Both the position numbers and the translations under genes were made by a program. The notes beneath the pieces are model-generated. The model was not told where the DNA came from and searched no databases. It worked only from the letters and a program-made list of their open reading frames with translations. A DNA stretch of 35,773 bases from Methanothrix sp. (GTDB lineage Archaea > Halobacteriota > Methanosarcinia > Methanotrichales > Methanotrichaceae). Below, piece by piece: positions 34,276-35,773 of this stretch. The number at the start of each line of letters is the position of its first letter. The first letter of the stretch is position 1. The stretch is taken from assembly GCA_018052825.1 (NCBI GenBank), contig JAGPMN010000015.1, forward strand, positions 1 through 35,773. The letters run 5' to 3'.

Positions 34276-35322
34276 TTATAAAGGTATTCTCTCCACTACC
34301 AGCCCATCCTCAAAGGGATATCTCTCAATTATGCTTAAAATACAGCTAATACCTTTTAGCTCTTTGGTTATCTCCTCCAGGATGGCCGCAGCCATTTCGA
34401 TCCTTTCGCATCTCACCTGATACATATCCTCAGGCACCTCCAGATCCTCCAAAACCCGCAGGGCTGCCTCCAGCTCGCCCTCGATTATGCCGTAAATTAT
34501 AGTGCCCTCCTCGCTCACATAATCAAAGGGCCTGGCGGTGCGAGCCGCCCGGCGTAGCAGCCTCTCTTTGAGCTGTACAGCATCCTTGAAGCGGGAGGGG
34601 CAGAAGTGAACCTTGATCCCCTCCTGCAGAAGGTGCTGCCTGGCGATCTCCTCGCTTCCCTGCGCCGCGCATCCGAGCTCCACAGGGATGAAGCCCTGAC
34701 CGGCCAGGCCTGAGAAGTTGGTCTCGGAGAACTCCAGTTCATTGACGTTGAGGAAGGCACCGGTCTGCCGCACAGCCAGGACTACGGCGGGGGCCGGCAT
34801 TATGGCAGGAATCTCCACTCCCGCCTCCAGGCCCAGGGCAGCAGCCTGCAGCAATGCCTCCTCGAGGAGCGGAGCTGCAGGCTGCTGCCACATGGAGTGG
34901 GGCGGATGAAAGCGGATCTCATCCAATCCCGCAGCCGACAGCTTTTCCAGAACCTCGCGTCCTGGCAGAAGGCCTGTATAAATGTGAATGTGATGTCCCT
35001 TCCCGAACTCGGCCTTCAAAGCCCGGATGCAATCCAGAACATAATCCAGCCTGAGCAGGGGCTCGCCGCCGGTGATGCCTGTGCCCAGGGCACCTATGGC
35101 CCTTCCCTCCGCCAGTATGTCCTGCAGCGATGAGACGGGCTGCTCGTCTGCGAATGCCCTGTCCCTGCCCCTCCGCTCTTCTGAGAGGGGACAGTACAGG
35201 CAGCCCCGATCGCACAGGCCGGTCACGAAGAGAACCAGGCACGCCCCCTGCCTGCAGATGATGCAGCCTGGCGGCAGATAATTGTATATCGATCCCACTG
35301 AGTCGCGCTGCCACTTTTTCAT
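34276..35322 (-). CDS. Radical SAM protein (COG2108-like)
   Basis: A 348-residue radical SAM enzyme. The cluster motif LCDRGCLYCP (Cys37, Cys41, Cys44) is preceded by GCIICRQGAC (Cys20, 23, 28), an extra cysteine set typical of this archaeal group. GITGGEPLLR binds the SAM amine. The remainder (about 240-348) is a C-terminal region without recognised motifs. The product is unknown. A TATA-like TTTAATAAAT lies about 30 bases before the ATG and no Shine-Dalgarno is visible, so the message may be leaderless. It is co-oriented with the DUF2551 gene and probably in an operon with it. Confidence 0.85.
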   Translation of the reverse strand: MKKWQRDSVGSIYNYLPPGCIICRQGACLVLFVTGLCDRGCLYCPLSEERRGRDRAFADEQPVSSLQDILAEGRAIGALGTGITGGEPLLRLDYVLDCIRALKAEFGKGHHIHIYTGLLPGREVLEKLSAAGLDEIRFHPPHSMWQQPAAPLLEEALLQAAALGLEAGVEIPAIMPAPAVVLAVRQTGAFLNVNELEFSETNFSGLAGQGFIPVELGCAAQGSEEIARQHLLQEGIKVHFCPSRFKDAVQLKERLLRRAARTARPFDYVSEEGTIIYGIIEGELEAALRVLEDLEVPEDMYQVRCERIEMAAAILEEITKELKGISCILSIIERYPFEDGLVVERIPL

Positions 35323-35617
35323 CGAGTATGGTGCAAATGAGGTGATTTATTAAATTTTTCTTTGGCCTCAAAGGTCGTCTGCCTTTATTGAGTTGACTGG
35401 CCGCTAGCAGATCGTGTGAATGAGATGATAGGAGATGGCTGCATTCGATTACCCTCACTTAAGCGCACATTTCGTCGATGAGGTCTTATGAGGGTGTTTT
35501 CTTGTTCAACAACTCATTATCAGTAGACTATACAATACCACAGGCGTGCCTTATATACCAAAAGATGTCAAAACAGACCTCTAAAATTGGGATATGACAT
35601 GTAGGAGGTAAAAAATA
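35323..35617. promoter_or_regulatory. Divergent intergenic region with a TATA box toward the right edge
   Basis: TTATATACC (35551-35559) is a strong TATA candidate on the plus strand, predicting transcription from about 35580. GGAGGT at 35604-35609 is a strong ribosome site for the GTG at 35618. The left part carries the promoter of the radical SAM gene. No gene lies within. Confidence 0.5.
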
Positions 35618-35656
35618 GTGAGGAATAAAGAGATCAAACTGACTTTTGGGTCGTGA
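35618..35656 (+). pseudogene. N-terminal stub of a gene apparently cut by an insertion sequence
   Basis: A GTG start eight bases after GGAGGT opens a 12-codon frame (VRNKEIKLTFGS, read with Met first) that ends at TGA 35654-35656. A good promoter and ribosome site serving so short a frame, with transposase DNA starting about 60 bases later, suggests the start of an interrupted gene. A short leader peptide is the alternative. Confidence 0.4.
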
Positions 35657-35662
35657 ATCTGC

Positions 35663-35689
35663 AATAGGCTGTTATTTATATAACCTATT
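35663..35689. repeat. AT-rich hairpin before the transposase
   Basis: AATAG-GCT-GTTAT TTAT ATAAC-CTATT forms two stacked five-pair stems with a three-base bulge. A second hairpin, GCTACA TGGGG TGTAGC, lies at 35697-35713 and covers the transposase ribosome site (GGGGTG), so it could limit transposase translation. Confidence 0.45.
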
Positions 35690-35716
35690 CATATATGCTA
35701 CATGGGGTGTAGCAAA

Positions 35717-35773
35717 ATGGGCAAAAGAGGTCCAAAGCCTCGATTCTTAGATGTAGCATGTCCGAATGAGCAG
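35717..35773 (+). mobile_element. N-terminus of a transposase (runs off the right edge)
   Basis: ATG at 35717 opens a frame to the window end. MGKRGPKPRFLDVACPNEQ matches the start of a transposase group whose N-terminus begins MG.RGPKP.F.DVACPNE.C and forms a zinc ribbon. GGGGTG lies upstream within a hairpin. Only 19 codons are visible. The group may be the same as the transposase end at 2-127, but the two pieces do not overlap, so this cannot be tested here. Confidence 0.7.

Noticed and set aside
34919..35458. Minus-strand 179-codon frame overlapping the radical SAM gene
   Set aside because: Out of frame with the identified gene; Arg/Gly/His-rich composition typical of a shadow frame.
1..35773. 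CRISPR arrays, tRNA or rRNA genes
   Set aside because: No regularly spaced repeats and no tRNA-like or rRNA-like sequence recognised on reading; not confirmed by a covariance-model search.

Overview
The window is archaeal and comes from an aceticlastic methanogen, most likely Methanothrix (Methanosaeta) or a close relative in the Methanosarcinales. The evidence is a complete acetyl-CoA decarbonylase/synthase operon in the order cdhA-cdhB-cdhC-cooC-cdhD-cdhE, methanogenesis marker protein 8, F420H2:NADP oxidoreductase, the MA1821/MA1822-type homocysteine synthesis pair, a DUF2551 protein, frequent TTG/GTG starts and archaeal TATA-like boxes. Coding DNA is GC-rich; most long intergenic stretches are AT-rich. 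The species call is an inference.

Layout. 1-2230: the C-terminal end of a transposase, a CoA-transferase/GNAT fusion gene (minus), and a second, decayed transposase end carrying the same 19-bp terminal sequence. 2353-4785: a 38-residue C2H2 zinc-finger miniprotein (minus) divergent from a rubredoxin / flavodiiron protein / TSUP permease cluster. 4786-5257: no convincing gene, but a 196-bp element with near-perfect 20-bp inverted ends. 5258-6883: thiamine-binding MTH1187-like protein, PyrF and a HAD phosphatase (minus). 7099-7770: Fno. 8036-10165: a secreted papain-like protease with four PKD-like repeats. 10177-11025: marker protein 8 (minus). 11183-13117: small hypothetical proteins, an M50 membrane protease, an acylphosphatase with a helical tail and a small acidic helical protein. 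13178-13274: hairpins resembling an IS200/IS605 relic.

13283-22237 (minus) is the centre of the window: cdhA, cdhB, cdhC, two tandem paralogous 57-residue minigenes, a CooC nickel-insertion ATPase, cdhD, cdhE, then a lipoprotein gene. This complex cleaves acetyl-CoA into a methyl group and CO in aceticlastic methanogenesis and runs in reverse for carbon fixation. A stem-loop followed by a T run lies between the two minigenes. Divergent from it, 22472-24710 encodes cobamide synthesis: CobD, a stand-alone cysteine-rich domain and CbiB, coupled by short overlaps. This fits the corrinoid needs of CdhD/CdhE.

24809-29070: an unknown protein and a 1204-residue TPR protein, convergent. 29459-29824: a lone receiver domain between two AT-rich islands. 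30393-32284: the ferredoxin-NIL and DUF39-CBS homocysteine pair, divergent from a radical SAM protein (32376-33878). 33935-35322: DUF2551 and a second radical SAM protein (minus). 35618-35773: a promoter, a strong ribosome site and a 12-codon ORF, followed closely by the first 19 codons of a transposase, as if an insertion sequence had cut a gene.

The best candidates for something undescribed are the duplicated minigenes in the cdh operon, which may be a detached C-terminal tail of CdhC, with the hairpin between them. Next come the unfused CobD plus cysteine-rich protein arrangement, and the transposase ends around the CoA-transferase/GNAT gene.
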